Source: Rhizobium sp. TH135
Lineage (GTDB): Bacteria; Pseudomonadota; Alphaproteobacteria; Rhizobiales; Rhizobiaceae
Length of the DNA: 64,000 nucleotides
Direction: 5' to 3'
Assembly (NCBI RefSeq): GCF_002855515.1
Contig: NZ_PKRP01000002.1
Span: 310,001-374,000, forward strand
Shown: positions 37,798 through 46,771 of the stretch, piece after piece
Layout: every line of letters starts with the position of its first letter
Numbering within the stretch: position 1 is the first letter of the stretch
Notes under the pieces: model-generated
Seen by the model: only the letters and a program-made list of their open reading frames with translations
Database searches by the model: none
What the model was told of the DNA's origin: nothing
Made by a program: the position numbers and the translations under genes

Positions 37798-39156
37798 TCA
37801 CACGGTCCGGATATAGGCGTCGTATTCGACGTCGGTAACGCGCAGCGAGAACTCCGAGAGTTCCTGCTGCTTGCAGGCGGTATAAAGGCTTCGGTATTTC
37901 GGCCCGAGCGCCGCATAGGCGAAGCTCGACTTGGCAAAGCGCTGCAGCGCGTAGTCCCAGTTGGTCGGCAGCGGCTCGTGGTTGACGGCATGGTCGTCGC
38001 CGGAGATCGCGCCACCGGGCGAAAGCTTCTCCTTCATCCCGGCGAGCGCCGCCGACAGGATCATCGCCAGAACGAGATAGGGATTGGTGTCGGATCCGGC
38101 TACGCGATGCTCGATGCGGGTCGCAGGCTTTGACGCGGTGATGACGCGCACGGCAGCCGACCGGTTGTCGAAGCCCCAGGATGCATAGGTCGGTGCATGT
38201 TCCGATGGGCGCAGCCGGCGATAGGAGTTCTGGTGCGGCGCAAAGATCGCCATGCTCTCGCCCATGCTTTCCAAGAGACCGCCGACCGAATGGAAGAGGG
38301 CGTCCGATGGGCCGTTCTCGCCGACATAGATGTTCTCGCCCCTCTCGTTGAGAACGGAGAAGTGCACATGCATGCCGCTGCCGGCCTGGGTGCCGTAGGG
38401 CTTGGCCATGAAGGTGGCGTCGAGGTCGCTGGCGCGCGCCACGCCCTTGACGATCCGCTTCAGGAGGACCGCGTAATCGGCAGCCGCCAGCGCATCCGGC
38501 ACGTGGTTGAGATTGATTTCGTACTGACCAGGACCGTTTTCGCGCAGCGTCGTATCCGCTGGCACATTCTGGGCGCGGGCGGCCGTCGAAATGCCGTGGA
38601 AGACCTCTTCGAAGTCCTGCAGTTCGGAGATCGACAGCACCTGCGTCTGGCCGGTATGCCAGCGACCGTCTCGTGTGTTCGGCGGGCGCACCGGGTCGAG
38701 CGCCGAGCGCACCGGGTCGATCAGGTAGAATTCGAGTTCGGTGGCAACTACGGGGGTCAGTTTCGCCGCCTTGAAGCGGTCGAGCACATGGCCAAGCACC
38801 TGACGCGGGTCGGCATAGAAACTCTCGCCTTCCGGCGTGTACATCTGCAAGAGCACCTGCGCCGTCGGGCGCGACAGCCAGGTCACGCGGGACAGTGTGC
38901 CGGGAACGGGGAAGCAGATGCCATCAGGATCGCCCGTACCTTCGGCGAGGCCCGCTGCATTCACGTCACGGCCCCAGACGTCGAGCGCATAGACCGAGCG
39001 GGGCATGGCCATGCCCTTGGTCAACACGTCGATGGCCCGCTCACGCGGGATCCACTTGCCGCGTGGCACGCCGTTCACGTCGATGACGAATGCTTCAAGT
39101 ACTTCAATATCGGGATTTGCCGCGAAGAATTCGCGTGCCTCTTCGGCCATGTCCAT
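37798..39156 (-). CDS. puuA: Gamma-glutamylputrescine synthetase (glutamine synthetase family)
   Basis: This 452-residue enzyme of the glutamine synthetase superfamily joins glutamate to putrescine with ATP, the first step of the Puu pathway. The beta-grasp N-terminus (AFVIDVNGVPRGKWIP) and catalytic domain are complete. NENGPGQYEINLNH-type residues (RENGPGQYEINLNH), FMAKPYGTQAGSGMHVHFS and NRSAAVRVITA correspond to the ATP and metal sites of GS. It leads the minus-strand operon puuA-puuB-aguB. A 14-bp palindrome (39355-39368) lies in its upstream region. True GlnA is excluded by its lack of the Tyr adenylylation loop and by context. Confidence 0.91.
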   Translation of the reverse strand: MDMAEEAREFFAANPDIEVLEAFVIDVNGVPRGKWIPRERAIDVLTKGMAMPRSVYALDVWGRDVNAAGLAEGTGDPDGICFPVPGTLSRVTWLSRPTAQVLLQMYTPEGESFYADPRQVLGHVLDRFKAAKLTPVVATELEFYLIDPVRSALDPVRPPNTRDGRWHTGQTQVLSISELQDFEEVFHGISTAARAQNVPADTTLRENGPGQYEINLNHVPDALAAADYAVLLKRIVKGVARASDLDATFMAKPYGTQAGSGMHVHFSVLNERGENIYVGENGPSDALFHSVGGLLESMGESMAIFAPHQNSYRRLRPSEHAPTYASWGFDNRSAAVRVITASKPATRIEHRVAGSDTNPYLVLAMILSAALAGMKEKLSPGGAISGDDHAVNHEPLPTNWDYALQRFAKSSFAYAALGPKYRSLYTACKQQELSEFSLRVTDVEYDAYIRTV

Positions 39157-39354
39157 GGATCACCGTGTGGCTGATGTCGATCGGGTTCGAAACGCGCAAT
39201 GGAGCACGAACGGATGCTGGTCCGCTAACGATAGACGCTTTTCGCGTTATGGATCAAACACCGGCGCATGCCACTGTCCGTCTCTTCCTAATCCCCTCGA
39301 CCGGCGGCGTTCTTGCGACGCGTGCTTCGTTCCGGCCTGTTTCCACCGGGAAAC

Positions 39355-39368
39355 AATTTGATCAAATT
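39355..39368. promoter_or_regulatory. 14-bp palindrome upstream of the puu operon
   Basis: AATTTGATCAAATT is a perfect palindrome, about 200 bases before puuA and 27 bases from the dadA-type terminator. It is a candidate operator for a putrescine-responsive regulator. No regulator gene adjoins it. Confidence 0.45.
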
Positions 39369-39395
39369 ATTCGGAATGACTACCACCTCGGCGCC

Positions 39396-39426
39396 AAAAA
39401 GGCTAGCCCCCTGAGAAGGGGGCTAG
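39396..39426 (-). terminator. Rho-independent terminator of the DadA-like gene
   Basis: A 10-bp stem ctagccccct/agggggctag (39403-39412, 39417-39426) with loop gaga is followed on the minus strand by cctttttgg. It lies 15 bases past the stop. Confidence 0.88.
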
Positions 39427-39440
39427 AAAAGCTTTGTTTT

Positions 39441-40694
39441 TCAGGGGCGAAAACGCTCAGGGCTCCAGGCCTTGGCGTCGATGAATGTCTTTTCCCCATC
39501 CATCATTTCCCCGATTAGACGGCCCGTCACTGGCCCCAGCGTCAGGCCGTGATGCGCATGGCCGAAGGCGAACCACATGCCCTCGTGACGCGGCGCCTTG
39601 CCGATGACCGGCATCATGTCGGGCGTGCAGGGGCGTGCGCCCATCCAGGGTTCGGCGTCGAGCCGGTCGGCGAGCGGGAAGATCTCGCGCGCCACCTTTT
39701 CCGCCCGGGCGAGCTGGACGGGAGACTTGGGCGCATCGCGATTGGCAAACTCCGCACCCGTCGTCAGGCGGATGCCCTTTTCCATTGGTGCCAGGAAATA
39801 GCCGCGCTCGGCATCCATCGTCCAGTTGTTGAGAACGGCATTGCCTTCTGGCGCATAATGCATGTGGTAGCCGCGCTTGACGCCGAGCAGGAAGCGGTAG
39901 CCGAACTTACGGGTGACTTCCTCCGACCAGGGGCCGAGTGCCAGCACCACATCGTCGCCCTCGACCATGCCGTCATCGGTCTTCACGCGCCAGCCCTTGC
40001 CGGATGCGCTTGTTTCCAGTGATGTGGCATCACCCTTGACGAAGCGCCCGCCGAGCGACTGGAAATAAGTGAGATAGGCTTGCGTCAGACCATGCGGATT
40101 GGTGACCGACCAGGGGTCGTTCCACTTCAGACCACCGACGAAATCGCCGCGAATATGCGGCTCTTCCTTGGCAAGCTCTTCGCGGTTCAAGGCCCGGTAG
40201 CTGACGCCGTATTCGCGGGCGAGGCGAGCCGCTTCGGCAAGCTCGCTGTCGCGCTTGGCCGTCGTCCGGAAGATCTCCATCCAGCCGTCCTTGCGGATCA
40301 GGTGGTCGGCTTTGGCCGCCTGGATCAGGTCCTGATGCTCGGTGATCGAATTTTCGATCAGCGGCGCATAGGCGCGGGCAATCACCTCATGCCGGCTCTT
40401 GTTCGAATGCCACCAGTAGCGCGACAGGAACGGCACGAGCTTCAGGATGGCGCTCGCATGATAATGCGCGTCGATCCGGTTGTTGAAGCCGTAGCGGATC
40501 AGCAGGCTCAAGTCCTGCGGGAAGCCATAGGGCACGACGCCCTCACGCTGGATCAGGCCGGCATTGCCGAAAGAGGTTTCCTCGCCAGCGCCGCGGCGGT
40601 CCACCAGCACCACCGAACGCCCGCGACGGGCGAGATGGATGGCTGTGGAAACGCCGATAATGCCGGCGCCGAGCACGAGGGTAACCTTGGACAT
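39441..40694 (-). CDS. DadA-like FAD-dependent amino-acid dehydrogenase/oxidase
   Basis: This DAO-family protein of 417 residues has the FAD motif VTLVLGAGIIGVSTAIHLARRG (residues 4-25), SFGNAGLIQREGV and the C-terminal GHAHHGLTLGPVTGRLIGE. These are typical of D-amino-acid dehydrogenase DadA and relatives. The substrate may be a D-amino acid or another secondary amine. ATG 40694 gives the normal start just before the Rossmann fold; an in-frame start 12 codons upstream is unlikely. It is monocistronic, with a terminator, and divergent from the ybaN-type gene. Confidence 0.88.
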   Translation of the reverse strand: MSKVTLVLGAGIIGVSTAIHLARRGRSVVLVDRRGAGEETSFGNAGLIQREGVVPYGFPQDLSLLIRYGFNNRIDAHYHASAILKLVPFLSRYWWHSNKSRHEVIARAYAPLIENSITEHQDLIQAAKADHLIRKDGWMEIFRTTAKRDSELAEAARLAREYGVSYRALNREELAKEEPHIRGDFVGGLKWNDPWSVTNPHGLTQAYLTYFQSLGGRFVKGDATSLETSASGKGWRVKTDDGMVEGDDVVLALGPWSEEVTRKFGYRFLLGVKRGYHMHYAPEGNAVLNNWTMDAERGYFLAPMEKGIRLTTGAEFANRDAPKSPVQLARAEKVAREIFPLADRLDAEPWMGARPCTPDMMPVIGKAPRHEGMWFAFGHAHHGLTLGPVTGRLIGEMMDGEKTFIDAKAWSPERFRP

Positions 40695-40859
40695 GTCAGT
40701 TGAATTCCTGAAGGTGGGATTGCCGGGCAAGGATGCATTTCAGCCTGTTGCGGCGCAAACGAAAAATCGCCGCATTTGCCGCAATCCTCAAAATCCTTGC
40801 CGATCCCGAATCATGCCATATCTCCAGTCGAAGCGACGGCAGCCAGCGAAGGGGATTTG

Positions 40860-41222
40860 ATGCGCCTGCTCATTCTTGGCTGCGCCTGGCTGATGGTCGG
40901 GATCGGTGTCATCGGCATCTTCCTGCCGGTCCTGCCCACGACACCCTTCATGATCCTGGCGGCAGCGCTGTTCGCGCGCTCATCTCCGCGCTTCGAGCAA
41001 TGGCTGCTGGACCACCCGCGTTTCGGCCAGCCGCTCATCGACTGGCGCCGTGAAGGGGCCATCTCCCAGAAGGCAAAGATCGCCTCGGTCTCGCTGATGG
41101 CGGTAAGCTACGGCATCGTTCTCTTCTTCGGGCCGCCCCAGCACTGGCTCAAGCTCGTGATCGGATTGATCCTCGTCGCTTGCGCGGCTTTCGTGCTCAC
41201 CCGGCCTGCGCCAGGCCACTGA
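40860..41222 (+). CDS. YbaN-family (DUF454) inner-membrane protein
   Basis: This 120-residue protein has three or four helices. The DUF454 core is plain: LGIGVIGIFLPVLPTTPFMILAAALFARSSPRF with LDHPRFGQPLIDWRREGAI. Function is unknown; E. coli YbaN is its best-known relative. ATG 40860 opens the first helix, and the 28 in-frame codons before it look non-coding. Its last 26 bases overlap the convergent EAL gene. Confidence 0.88.
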   Translation: MRLLILGCAWLMVGIGVIGIFLPVLPTTPFMILAAALFARSSPRFEQWLLDHPRFGQPLIDWRREGAISQKAKIASVSLMAVSYGIVLFFGPPQHWLKLVIGLILVACAAFVLTRPAPGH

Positions 41223-44031
41223 CACCGATCTCATCGCTGCTTGCCAGCAGCGAATGGGCTGCCGAAAGCGCCTGGATCTGGCGGGCTGATTGCGGTCGCC
41301 CGAAAAGATAGCCCTGTCCTTCTTCACATTGCATCGCGGCCAGCATTTCACACTGCAGGGCATTCTCGATGCCTTCACAGACAACTTTGAGACCGAGACC
41401 ATGCGCAAGTGTGGTGACCGTCTGCACGATGGTCTGTGCTGCGCTGTCGCTCACCATCTCGCGAATGAAGGACTGGTCGATCTTGAGCTTGTCCAGCGGC
41501 AAGCTGGAGATGTAGCTGAGCGACGAATAGCCGGTGCCGAAATCATCGAGCGCGATGGTCACGCCGAGACCGCGCAGTGCCTCCAGCTTATCCAGAAGCT
41601 CCTCCGACTTTTCGAGGAAGATCGATTCCGTGATCTCGACATGGAGGCGGTGCGGTGCGAGCCCGCTGATGGCGAGCGCCGCGCGAATATCGGAAAGCAG
41701 GTCGCCGCGCAGAAACTGCACCGGTGAAATGTTGACGGCGACGCTGACATGCGCCGGCCAGCTGGTGGCCGCCTTGCAGGCTTCCTTGAACATGAACTGA
41801 CCGAGATCGCAGATGAAGCCGTTGGCTTCTGCGATGCTGATGAATTCCGCCGGCGAGATCATGCCGAGTGTGGGATGTTGCCACCGCAACAGTGCCTCTG
41901 CCCCGACCAGTCGCCCGGTCTTCAGCGCGACCTGCGGCTGATAGAGCAGGAAGAACTGGCCCTGTTCCAGGGCGCCACGCATCTCCGCTTCCAGAAGTCG
42001 CGAGCGCGCTCGGCGCAGCGCCGATGAGGGATCATAGGCCCGCCAGCCGCTGCCGCCGACCCGCTTCGCTTCGATCAGCGCGAGTTCTGCTGCCTCCACC
42101 CATTTGCCGGGATCGCCGAGATCGAACGACCCGCTGCAGGCGCCCACCCGTGCATTCAGTTCGATCTTGATGCCTTCGACGCCGAAAGGCGCATCGAAGA
42201 GGGCTAGCAGCCCCTCGGCGCTTTCGGCCAGAGCGGACTCACCTTCAATGCCCGGCGTCGCCAGACAGAGCACGTCCCCTGCAAGCCGCGCGCAAAGGCC
42301 ATCGATACCGGCATGGCGACGCAGGCGCGCAGCCACGGCCTGCAGCACGCTGTCACCCTTTTCCCGGCCGAGCGTTTCATTCAGATGGCCGAAGCGGTGG
42401 AGGTCGATGGCAAAAACCGAGAAACCACGACCATCCTTCGCCATGGCATCGCCGAGGCCCCGCCGGGTGAGAAGCCCCGTGAGATCGTCGACGCGGGCCA
42501 TCTCCTCGAGCTTGGTCTCGTAAAGATGCCGTGCAGTCATGTCCCGCAGGCTGATGCAGGTGACATGGGTTCCGACGGAAGAATGGCCCTGGCCTTTGCC
42601 GCTCTCGTAGGGCGAAATGGTGATGACAGCTTCGAGATGACGGCGCCCGGTCCGTCCCGGCATGCTGAAGGACAGAGGCGCGCTATGCGCCCGGTCGGGC
42701 TCGGCAGCATGGTTTGCTTCGAGGGCAAGGACTGCGTCCATCAGTGCGCGCGGCACGAAGCTGCTCAGATTGGTGCCGCGGGTGACCGGCTCGTCCAGTT
42801 CCAGCATGTCGGCAGTGGTGTGGCTGGCATCGAGCAAATTGCGCTGCTGGTCAAGCACGATGACCGGGTCGACACTGTCGTTGATCACCCGCTTGAGCAC
42901 TCGGCGAATGTCCCGGTTCTCGGTGATCGCCAGTTCGGCAAGCCAGCCATTGAGACCGATCTTCTCCGCCATCAGCATCAGGAAACCGAAGGCCAGCACT
43001 GCCCAGATCGTGGCTGTCTGAAAGACGATCGCTTCGTTCTTGTAGAGGAGAAAGGCCGCCGCCTCTCCGATGGTCACGATCGCCGCCGAGGCTGCGAGCG
43101 GTACGGCCAGCGAAAGGCGATGAAAGGTCAGCGTATAAGCGATGATCAGGGCTGCGAGCAGCAGGACGATCGGCTCTGCCCGCAGGCGCGTCAGTAACCG
43201 GTCCTGCACCAGGGTCTCGGTCGCAAGCACATGCAGCATCGGCCCGCTCAGGATGCCATAGACCGGCACGGCAAAGAGATCCTTCAGTTCGGTGGCATAG
43301 GCACCGACCACCACGGCCTTGTCCTTCAGAGCGTCGCCTGCCACTGCCCCGGACAGGACGTCCGCGACGGAATAGGTGGGCACGGTCTCCGGGTTGATGG
43401 AAAAGTCGATGTCGAGCCGGGTCGTGCGCGCATCGCTGTAGCCGGCCAGGACCGCCGGTGCCGATTGTGTCGGGATGCCGTCAACGAGATCCGTCACTGG
43501 GAAGGATCGCATCAGGCCGTCTGCATCCAGTGAAACGTCCACCAGTGCCGTCCAGGCGTTTTCCGCAAAGAGCGGAATGGGGGAGGTCAGCGTCAACGGA
43601 GCGTTTGATTGTGCTCCGAACTGCTGACGAAACATCGGCAGGATCACGCCGCCGCCGGCATCTTCGAGCGCCTTTGCCAGCCGGGCATCGCTCTTCGGCC
43701 GGGAAGGCGTGCTGAAATCGATGTCGAGGAAGATGTCTCGGGCGCCGGCCGCGACCAGCCGGTCGATCAGCTCGGCATGCACATCCCGTGGCCAAGGCCA
43801 GGTCCCGACCTCGATCAGGCTTTTCTTGTCGATGGCAACGAAGACGAAGTCGCCGCTGGCGTCACGAGGAGCCGCAGCGGCACGGAAGGCAATCAACTCG
43901 TTGTCGACATGCTGCACGACGGAGAGCGATGGCAGCAGGAAGGGGAGCGCCATGATCATCGCGATCATGGCGAGTCTGAGTGAGGTCAGGGACGACAGGG
44001 TGCCGCGCAAAGTTGTGGCGCGACCCGTCAT
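41197..44031 (-). CDS. CHASE2-PAS-GGDEF(degenerate)-EAL cyclic-di-GMP phosphodiesterase
   Basis: This is a 944-residue membrane signalling protein. One N-terminal helix (LRLAMIAMIMALPFLLPSL), a periplasmic CHASE2 domain (about 40-280, with DIDFSTPSRPKSDARLAKAL) and three helices (about 285-365) come first. A PAS domain (about 385-510), GGDEF domain (about 520-675) and EAL domain (about 690-935) follow. The GGDEF motif reads AGDVL, so cyclase activity is unlikely. The EAL residues are intact (GAEALLRWQHP, EITES, LDDFGTGYSSLSY, KIDQSFI, GQGYLFGRP), predicting c-di-GMP hydrolysis. The FecR-domain gene lies 39 bases upstream on the same strand and is a likely sensory partner. Confidence 0.92.
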   Translation of the reverse strand: MTGRATTLRGTLSSLTSLRLAMIAMIMALPFLLPSLSVVQHVDNELIAFRAAAAPRDASGDFVFVAIDKKSLIEVGTWPWPRDVHAELIDRLVAAGARDIFLDIDFSTPSRPKSDARLAKALEDAGGGVILPMFRQQFGAQSNAPLTLTSPIPLFAENAWTALVDVSLDADGLMRSFPVTDLVDGIPTQSAPAVLAGYSDARTTRLDIDFSINPETVPTYSVADVLSGAVAGDALKDKAVVVGAYATELKDLFAVPVYGILSGPMLHVLATETLVQDRLLTRLRAEPIVLLLAALIIAYTLTFHRLSLAVPLAASAAIVTIGEAAAFLLYKNEAIVFQTATIWAVLAFGFLMLMAEKIGLNGWLAELAITENRDIRRVLKRVINDSVDPVIVLDQQRNLLDASHTTADMLELDEPVTRGTNLSSFVPRALMDAVLALEANHAAEPDRAHSAPLSFSMPGRTGRRHLEAVITISPYESGKGQGHSSVGTHVTCISLRDMTARHLYETKLEEMARVDDLTGLLTRRGLGDAMAKDGRGFSVFAIDLHRFGHLNETLGREKGDSVLQAVAARLRRHAGIDGLCARLAGDVLCLATPGIEGESALAESAEGLLALFDAPFGVEGIKIELNARVGACSGSFDLGDPGKWVEAAELALIEAKRVGGSGWRAYDPSSALRRARSRLLEAEMRGALEQGQFFLLYQPQVALKTGRLVGAEALLRWQHPTLGMISPAEFISIAEANGFICDLGQFMFKEACKAATSWPAHVSVAVNISPVQFLRGDLLSDIRAALAISGLAPHRLHVEITESIFLEKSEELLDKLEALRGLGVTIALDDFGTGYSSLSYISSLPLDKLKIDQSFIREMVSDSAAQTIVQTVTTLAHGLGLKVVCEGIENALQCEMLAAMQCEEGQGYLFGRPQSARQIQALSAAHSLLASSDEIGVSGLAQAG

Positions 44032-44070
44032 GCGCAGACCGAAGGCTCGCCGACGGCTGAAGCGCTCGGG

Positions 44071-44979
44071 TCAGTCGTCATCGTCATCGTTACCGCCCTT
44101 GCCTTTGCCCTTGCCGTGTCCGCCGGCATTGCCGTTACCGTTGCCACCAGCGTTGCCATTGCCGCCAGCGTTGCTGCCGCTTGAGCTGCCGTTTTCTCCG
44201 GAATTGCCATTTCCATTACCGCCGGAATTGCCCTTGCCGTTGCCGTCGGCATTGCTGTTCGACGACGAATTGTCCTTGTCCGAGGATTTGCCAGCGCTCT
44301 CGGCCTTGGACTTGCCATTTGATGTGCTGCTGGCTTTGTCCGACATCGCGGCATCGCTCTTCACGCTTCCGACGGCAGGCACTGCAGGAGACGAGGGAGC
44401 GACACGGCTGATACTTGGTTTCTGCGAAATCCCCGCGACCGTCATTCCTTTAGCATCGACCCGGGCGCCCTGGCCGGCGGAAAGCTCGCTGCGTTCGCCG
44501 CTGCGGAAGCTGGTCACCTGCACGAGGCCGCGATCGACGGCGACGGCCGCATCCCTCTTGCCCACCTGGACGGTGAAACGCGTGCCCTTCACCACGGCGG
44601 CGAGGAACGGTGTCTGCACAGTCGTATGCGGCTTTTGTCGCTTTTCGATTTCCAGACTGATCTCGCCAACCTGCTGCACGACTTCGGTCTTGCGGTTGGC
44701 CGTGCTGCCCCGGGTGATGATCGAGGCGAGCGTATTGGGCTGGAAAGCGATGCTCTCGCTGCCCCGAACCAGTTGCAGGCGTCCGCGCGGACCTGTTGAT
44801 ATCCAGGCCTTGTTCGGAACTGCCATGCCCTTGCGCAGCGGAACCCAAGTTTCCTTGTCGGTCGTGTAAGAGACTTCGCTCGTGGAGCGCGCGGCGACCC
44901 AATCCTCGGCGGCCGCCGCAACGGACGCGGAAAGGCACGCAAAAACAAAACAGACGATGGTGGAAACGATGACGCGCAT
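44071..44979 (-). CDS. Exported FecR-domain protein with Gly/Asn-rich tail
   Basis: This protein of 302 residues has a signal peptide (about 1-24, cleavage after AAA). The FecR domain (about 60-150) carries GPRGRLQLVRGSESIAF and VVKGTRFTVQVGKRDAAVAV. It is followed by a Ser/Pro linker and, from about residue 215, a long low-complexity tail of Gly, Asn, Ser and Lys ending in five Asp. ATG 44979 has a gggag SD at eight bases; the GTG at 44988 is less likely. It is not a TonB-system FecR, since no sigma factor or receptor adjoins. FecR-CHASE2 pairs are known in other proteobacteria, which supports a role in sensing with the downstream EAL protein. Confidence 0.86.
   Translation of the reverse strand: MRVIVSTIVCFVFACLSASVAAAAEDWVAARSTSEVSYTTDKETWVPLRKGMAVPNKAWISTGPRGRLQLVRGSESIAFQPNTLASIITRGSTANRKTEVVQQVGEISLEIEKRQKPHTTVQTPFLAAVVKGTRFTVQVGKRDAAVAVDRGLVQVTSFRSGERSELSAGQGARVDAKGMTVAGISQKPSISRVAPSSPAVPAVGSVKSDAAMSDKASSTSNGKSKAESAGKSSDKDNSSSNSNADGNGKGNSGGNGNGNSGENGSSSGSNAGGNGNAGGNGNGNAGGHGKGKGKGGNDDDDD
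44075..44330 (-). repeat. Low-complexity coding repeat (GGNGNG-type) in the FecR gene
   Basis: Imperfect short repeats encoding Gly-Gly-Asn-Gly-Asn units make up the C-terminal tail. Slipped-strand changes in repeat number between strains would be expected here. The Asp5 end suggests cation binding. Confidence 0.7.
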
Positions 44980-45197
44980 GTTGGGCACTCCCTTGAGTGC
45001 CTAATTGAGCATCTGTTCCTTAAGATTCTTCTGAATTCGATACCTCGGTTTTATCAACTGGCCCATTTTTGGTCGCGAGCTGTACGGTTCTGAGAAAGCG
45101 GGCGCCCGCGCATCGTCTTTGTCTATGTTTGAAGCGGCTTGCAGTGTCGCTTGGCCTGCCCGTTTTCGAGGAGCTGCAGAAAAATGACCGTGGCCGT

Positions 45198-45222
45198 GTA
45201 ACAATCGGCTTGGTTGCGTGTC
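45198..45222 (+). promoter_or_regulatory. Candidate ECF-sigma promoter of the MerA-like gene
   Basis: GTAA-N15-CGTGTC lies 37 bases before the start codon. The same pattern with the same spacing, GTAA-N15-CGCGAC, lies 36 bases before the ECF sigma gene (48111-48135, minus strand). The CG-rich -10 is typical of ECF sigma factors. Read by eye from two sites only. Confidence 0.4.
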
Positions 45223-45259
45223 ATGTCACTACAAGCCCCCTTATCTCGCAGAGGTACGC

Positions 45260-46771
45260 ATGGATCGCACAGAGCCGAAAACGACCCGACCCGGCTCCGA
45301 CTGGCAACGGCCCAAGCGCTTCGATCGCAACCTGGTTGTCATCGGTGCGGGCTCTGCCGGTCTGGTCTCGGCCTATATCGCGGCCGCCGCCAAGGCGAAG
45401 GTGACGCTGGTCGAGGCGAACAAGATGGGCGGCGATTGCCTTAACTTCGGCTGCGTGCCCTCGAAGGCGCTGATCAAGAGCGCCAGGGTGGCGCACCAGA
45501 TGCGCCACGCCGACCATTATGGTCTGGAGCCGGTCGAGCCCAAGGTGCCTTTCTCCGCCGTGATGAAGCGGATCCACAAGGTGATCGCCGAGATCGAGCC
45601 GCACGACAGCGTCGAGCGCTACACCGGCCTCGGCGTCGAAGTCCTGCAGGGCTATGCAAAGCTGATCGATCCCTGGACGGTGGAGATCGCGCTGAACGAT
45701 GGCGGCACGCAGCGTCTGACGACACGCGCAATCATCATCGCAACCGGTGCGCAGCCTTTCGTGCCCCCGATCCCAGGCCTCGCCGAGATCGGCTATCTCA
45801 CCTCGGACAACATGTGGGAGCGGCTCCGCGATCGCCCTGCCGTGCCGCAGAGGCTCGTCGTTCTGGGCGGAGGGCCGATCGGCTGCGAGCTGGCGCAGAG
45901 TTTCGCGCGGCTCGGTTCAAAGCTCACGCAGATCGAGATGGCACCGCGCCTGATGATGCGCGAGGACGAGGATGCAGCCGCGCTGGTCGAGGCTTCGATG
46001 AAGGCCGATGGCGTCAATGTCCTGACCAGCCACAAGGCGGTCGCCTGTGGAACAGATGCCGGCGAGAAGTGGATCGAGGTCGAGAAGGAGGGGACCAAGT
46101 TCCGCATCGGCTTCGACGAGATCATCGTTGCGGTAGGACGCGCGCCGCGGCTGAAGGGCTTCGGGCTCGAAGACCTCGGCATCAAGGTCGACAGGGTCGT
46201 CGAGACCAACGACTACCTCCAGACACTGCATCCGAACATCCTGGCGGCAGGCGATGTGGCAGGACCCTACCAGTTCACCCATGTCGCCGGGCATCAGGCC
46301 TGGTTTGCGGCGATCAACGCGCTTTTCGGGGATATCAAGCGCTTCAAAGCCGATTACAGCGTCATCCCCTGGGCGACCTTCACCGATCCGGAAGTGGCCC
46401 GGGTGGGCTTGTCCGAGGCCGAGGCGAAGGAGAAGAATATCCCGCATGAGGTAACGCGCTTCGGTATCGACGATCTCGATCGCGCAATTGCGGACGGATC
46501 CGCCCGTGGCTTCGTCAAGGTGCTGACCGTGCCGGGCAAGGACAAGATTTTGGGCGCCACCATCGTCGGTGAACATGCCGGAGATCTGCTCGCCGAATTC
46601 GTCTTCGCCATGAAACATGGCCACGGCCTCGGCAAGATCCTCGGCACGATCCACATCTATCCGACGCTCGCCGAGGCCAACAAACTAGTCGCCGGCCAAT
46701 GGCGACGCAATCACATCAACGGCTTTCTCCTGTCACTGCTCGAACGCTTCCAGACCTGGAGGCGCGGATGA
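45260..46771 (+). CDS. MerA-like pyridine nucleotide-disulfide oxidoreductase
   Basis: This 503-residue flavoprotein belongs to the MerA/lipoamide dehydrogenase family. The FAD site is RNLVVIGAGSAGLVSAYIAA, the redox pair is CLNFGC in GGDCLNFGCVPSKALI, the NAD site is LVVLGGGPIGCELAQSF, and the base-pair His is in HIYPTLAEANK. It lacks the N-terminal HMA domain and the C-terminal Cys pair that MerA needs for Hg(II), so mercury reduction is unlikely. ATG 45260 follows agagg; ATG 45218 is less likely because it overlaps the -10 motif. Its stop overlaps the next gene by four bases. This subgroup is often next to or fused with TVP38/TMEM64 proteins. Confidence 0.88.
   Translation: MDRTEPKTTRPGSDWQRPKRFDRNLVVIGAGSAGLVSAYIAAAAKAKVTLVEANKMGGDCLNFGCVPSKALIKSARVAHQMRHADHYGLEPVEPKVPFSAVMKRIHKVIAEIEPHDSVERYTGLGVEVLQGYAKLIDPWTVEIALNDGGTQRLTTRAIIIATGAQPFVPPIPGLAEIGYLTSDNMWERLRDRPAVPQRLVVLGGGPIGCELAQSFARLGSKLTQIEMAPRLMMREDEDAAALVEASMKADGVNVLTSHKAVACGTDAGEKWIEVEKEGTKFRIGFDEIIVAVGRAPRLKGFGLEDLGIKVDRVVETNDYLQTLHPNILAAGDVAGPYQFTHVAGHQAWFAAINALFGDIKRFKADYSVIPWATFTDPEVARVGLSEAEAKEKNIPHEVTRFGIDDLDRAIADGSARGFVKVLTVPGKDKILGATIVGEHAGDLLAEFVFAMKHGHGLGKILGTIHIYPTLAEANKLVAGQWRRNHINGFLLSLLERFQTWRRG

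Noticed and set aside
44071..44979. FecIR-type iron-citrate signalling
   Set aside because: No ECF sigma or TonB receptor adjoins the FecR-domain gene, and the protein is exported with a signal peptide rather than membrane-anchored. The ECF sigma gene 2.4 kb away belongs to another cluster.
45218..45259. An earlier ATG for the MerA-like gene
   Set aside because: It overlaps the candidate promoter motif and lacks an SD; ATG 45260 has agagg at proper spacing.
45260..46771. Mercury resistance operon
   Set aside because: No HMA domain, no C-terminal Cys pair, no MerR, MerT or MerP gene nearby.
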